This document shows, in pieces, positions 62,386 to 64,000 of a stretch of DNA of 64,000 nt (its first letter is position 1; each line of letters opens with the position of its first letter). The stretch is from JACKBC01 sp041391125 (GTDB taxonomy: Bacteria; Chloroflexota; Anaerolineae; Caldilineales; Caldilineaceae), in assembly GCA_041391125.1 (NCBI GenBank), contig JAWKON010000012.1, positions 1 through 64,000 of the forward strand, written 5' to 3'. Position numbers and translations under genes: made by a program. Below the pieces are notes generated by a model. The model made no database searches. It was not told where the DNA came from and was given only the letters and a program-made list of their open reading frames with translations.

Positions 62386-62856
62386 ATGATACCTAAGCTA
62401 AGTTTACCCCCGTATAATGACCGGATTGAGGATGGCCGGGCCGGTGAGCGGCGGCCCTATGATAAGCGGGCGCACAGCCTTCAACAATGCCGGCAACAGG
62501 GACGCCAATACAGGGCAGATTATTTGTTTGATCAAGCATCCAACGTTCAGGACGCCGCTGTTTGTGAACGTGAAGCCGATATTCGGGTTGAAATATATGT
62601 AGCCGCACACTGTCCGATTTGCGCTTATTCTTATGAAATTGCCGACTTTATTCGCGCGCATTTTCCGGCGGTCGCATTGCGCATTATTAATATAGGCGCC
62701 ACCGATGAGCCGATTCCGGAGGCAGTTTTTGCCACGCCGACCTATGTACTCAATGACCGCATCTGGTCGTTGGGAAATCCATCTCCGGCGCAGGTAAGAG
62801 AGAAGCTGTGCGCGCTATTGAATGAAACAGGCCAAGAAGAGGTAACAACGCCATGA
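62386..62856 (+). CDS. thioredoxin/glutaredoxin-fold protein
   Basis: 156-residue protein. The C-terminal 90 residues have a thioredoxin-like fold: VEIYVAAHCPICAYSYEIAD with the C-P-I-C pair at 76-79, and FATPTYVLNDRIWSLGNPS with the usual cis-proline after Thr. The N-terminal 60 residues are polar with no match; a later start is possible. Its stop overlaps the CRP/FNR gene start by four bases, so the two are translated together, which suggests redox input to that regulator. This is inference. No ribosome site is clear at 62386; a hairpin element lies just upstream. Confidence 0.65.
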   Translation: MIPKLSLPPYNDRIEDGRAGERRPYDKRAHSLQQCRQQGRQYRADYLFDQASNVQDAAVCEREADIRVEIYVAAHCPICAYSYEIADFIRAHFPAVALRIINIGATDEPIPEAVFATPTYVLNDRIWSLGNPSPAQVREKLCALLNETGQEEVTTP

Positions 62857-63551
62857 TCGATGAACGCTATGGTACGCCGCAGCCGGCGGAAAAAATGCGC
62901 TATCTTTCCGAGCTGTCCGTCTTTCAGGATCTGACGCCGCGCGAAATGGAAGAGCTGAACCGCATCACCACCATGAGCACGGTGCCTAAAGGGCGCGTCT
63001 TCTATCGTCCTGAAGAGCCGGGCGAGGTGCTATTTATTCTAAAAGAGGGCCGCGTGCAGCTCTATCGCATTAGCCCGGAAGGCAAAAAGCTGGTGATTAC
63101 AACGCTCAGCTCCCATGCACTTTTTGGCGAAATGGCGCTGCTGGGTACGCAAATGCACAACACCTTTGCCGAGGCGGTGGATGACTGTTTGATCTGCGTC
63201 ATGAGCCGCAACGACCTGGAGCGGCTGATCCTCAGCAAGCCGCAGGTGGCGCTGCGTCTGCTGGAGATTACGGGCAAGCGGCTGCGCGAAGCCGAAGAGC
63301 GGTTGGAGAATATGGCCTTTAAAGGCATTCCCGCCCGCTTGGCCAGCATGATTTTACGCCTGGCCGATGAACAGGAGAGCGACACAATCTCGGGCCTGAC
63401 GCACCAGGATTTGGCTGAAAGCGTTGGCACCTATCGCGAAACCGCAACCCAGGTGCTAAACGATTTGAAATCACAGGGTTACATTGATATTGGTCGCAAG
63501 CGGATTATGATTCTAAACCGAGATGGGTTGTTAGAAGTGGCGGAAAGCTAA
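62853..63551 (+). CDS. CRP/FNR-family transcriptional regulator
   Basis: 232-residue regulator. Cyclic-nucleotide-binding-like domain (about 18-130: FQDLTPREMEELNRI, LFGEMALLGT), long dimer helix, and HTH_CRP domain (about 163-220: SGLTHQDLAESVGTYRETAT, VLNDLKSQGYI). It lacks the N-terminal cysteine cluster of FNR, so it is not an Fe-S oxygen sensor; the RxS pocket for cAMP is not obvious either. Coupled to the thioredoxin-fold gene by a four-base overlap. An intrinsic terminator follows (63550-63581). The ligand is unknown. Confidence 0.9.
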   Translation: MIDERYGTPQPAEKMRYLSELSVFQDLTPREMEELNRITTMSTVPKGRVFYRPEEPGEVLFILKEGRVQLYRISPEGKKLVITTLSSHALFGEMALLGTQMHNTFAEAVDDCLICVMSRNDLERLILSKPQVALRLLEITGKRLREAEERLENMAFKGIPARLASMILRLADEQESDTISGLTHQDLAESVGTYRETATQVLNDLKSQGYIDIGRKRIMILNRDGLLEVAES

Positions 63552-63581
63552 AAAAGGGTGGCGGCAACGCCGCCCTTTTTT
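63550..63581 (+). terminator. intrinsic terminator of the trx-crp unit
   Basis: A-run, GGGTGGCG, a GCAA loop, CGCCGCCC and six T; it overlaps the stop codon of the CRP/FNR gene. Confidence 0.9.
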
Positions 63582-63620
63582 CTTGGCGCGCGCCCTTGTT
63601 CCAAATTTCACCTTTCTCTA

Positions 63621-63649
63621 TTGACATTTGCAAAAATAGTGTGTACAAT
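63621..63649 (+). promoter_or_regulatory. consensus sigma70 promoter, probably for the ferredoxin
   Basis: TTGACA (63621-63626), exactly 17 bases, TACAAT (63644-63649). It lies about 285 bases before the ferredoxin start with a repeat between, so the leader would be long. Confidence 0.75.
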
Positions 63650-63726
63650 TTCGGCGCAGCCGTAGTCTGTACATTTCTGTAACACAACGGCAAAGGGCGG
63701 CTACTTGAATATTAGATTTTGTCGTA

Positions 63727-63795
63727 CCTACGAAGCCGTTCCCTGAGCCTGTCGAAGGGAACACGGGCCTTCGACAGGCTCAGGCCGCGTGGCAA
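63727..63795. repeat. TGAGCCTGTCGAAGG inverted element
   Basis: AAGCCGTTCCCTGAGCCTGT and the reversed CCTTCGACAGGCTCAGGCC form the same core as in the MITE-like copies. The outer ends are diverged and no target duplication is seen. It lies in the leader of the ferredoxin. Confidence 0.75.
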
Positions 63796-63934
63796 CGTTT
63801 CGGTATAGCAAAATTTCCAGATTTCAAACAGCAGCCTATAAGTTGCCGATTTCATAACCAATGCACTGAAGATTTTCAGCCACAACGTTTTGCGCCTGGC
63901 GCGAAACCACGCACTAGCTTAGGAGAGCAAACCG

Positions 63935-64000
63935 ATGACCCATGTTATCTTTGATCTATGCGTTCGCGACGGCGCATGTGTAGATGTCTGCCCTGTTGAA
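63935..64000 (+). CDS. ferredoxin, 4Fe-4S/7Fe type (5' end only)
   Basis: The first 22 residues before the window ends: MTHVIFDLCVRDGACVDVCP and two more. Cysteines at 9, 15 and 19, the last before proline (C-x5-C-x3-C-P), fit the first cluster of a small bacterial ferredoxin. AGGAGAG upstream supports the ATG at 63935. An electron carrier; partner enzymes lie outside the window. Confidence 0.85.
   Translation, partial: MTHVIFDLCVRDGACVDVCPVE

Overview
The window reads as a chromosomal segment of a heterotrophic, respiring Chloroflexota bacterium, probably near Anaerolineae, Caldilineae or Ardenticatenia. This placement is an inference. It rests on many exported proteins built as one membrane segment plus a long Thr/Pro linker (T-P-T-P type) plus a binding or SH3 domain, an FHA-winged-helix regulator, a K+-type membrane pyrophosphatase, a menaquinone methyltransferase, a CtaG-type oxidase assembly protein, a four-Cys ferredoxin start and a very high load of palindromic intergenic repeats. 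No rRNA or tRNA gene and no phage or plasmid backbone was seen.

Layout. 0-6.4 kb: a COG3964-type amidohydrolase with an unknown partner, CtaG, ribosomal protein L28, a COG3375 acetyltransferase and a SelA-like PLP enzyme. 7-22.3 kb is the most unusual part: a very large secreted protein with about five OpuAC-like (compatible-solute-binding) units, split by an apparent one-base loss; two membrane-anchored paralogues sharing a four-cysteine domain on either side of the block; an ornithine/arginine-type decarboxylase; an arginine amidinotransferase; an NhaC-type antiporter; an aldo/keto reductase; and a NitT/TauT-type binding lipoprotein. No ABC permease or ATPase is present. 22.4-26.3 kb: a candidate small RNA with its own promoter and terminator, small membrane proteins, then mnmA and a cysteine desulfurase (tRNA thiolation). 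26.6-33 kb: pyrophosphatase, SDR, FHA regulator, sugar-dehydrogenase-like lipoprotein. 33-41.7 kb: ComEA, acyl-CoA dehydrogenase (frameshifted), B12-binding protein, M20 peptidase, a small-protein/HNH pair, NUDIX, SDR, acetyl-esterase, MoxR. 41.8-47 kb: threonine synthase (frameshifted), MNT/HepT toxin-antitoxin pair, Uma2 nuclease, EtfBA. 47-62 kb: CPBP protease, then a long minus-strand run for the cell envelope (glycosyltransferase, PH-like membrane protein, SurE, PBP1A, methyltransferase, MenG, polysaccharide deacetylase), an RpiR regulator, a glycosyltransferase-like membrane protein and an SH3/PQQ-propeller protein. 62-64 kb: thioredoxin-fold protein plus CRP/FNR regulator, and the start of a ferredoxin.

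Two window-wide patterns matter. First, intergenic spaces are packed with palindromic elements: one family has 8-bp target-site duplications in three copies, another has conserved TA-flanked ends around differing self-complementary stems, and most convergent gene junctions carry a long inverted repeat. Second, five genes are broken by small losses of one or two bases, mostly in G/C runs, and adding those bases restores full-length family-typical proteins. Base-calling error or very recent decay should be tested before any of them is called a pseudogene.
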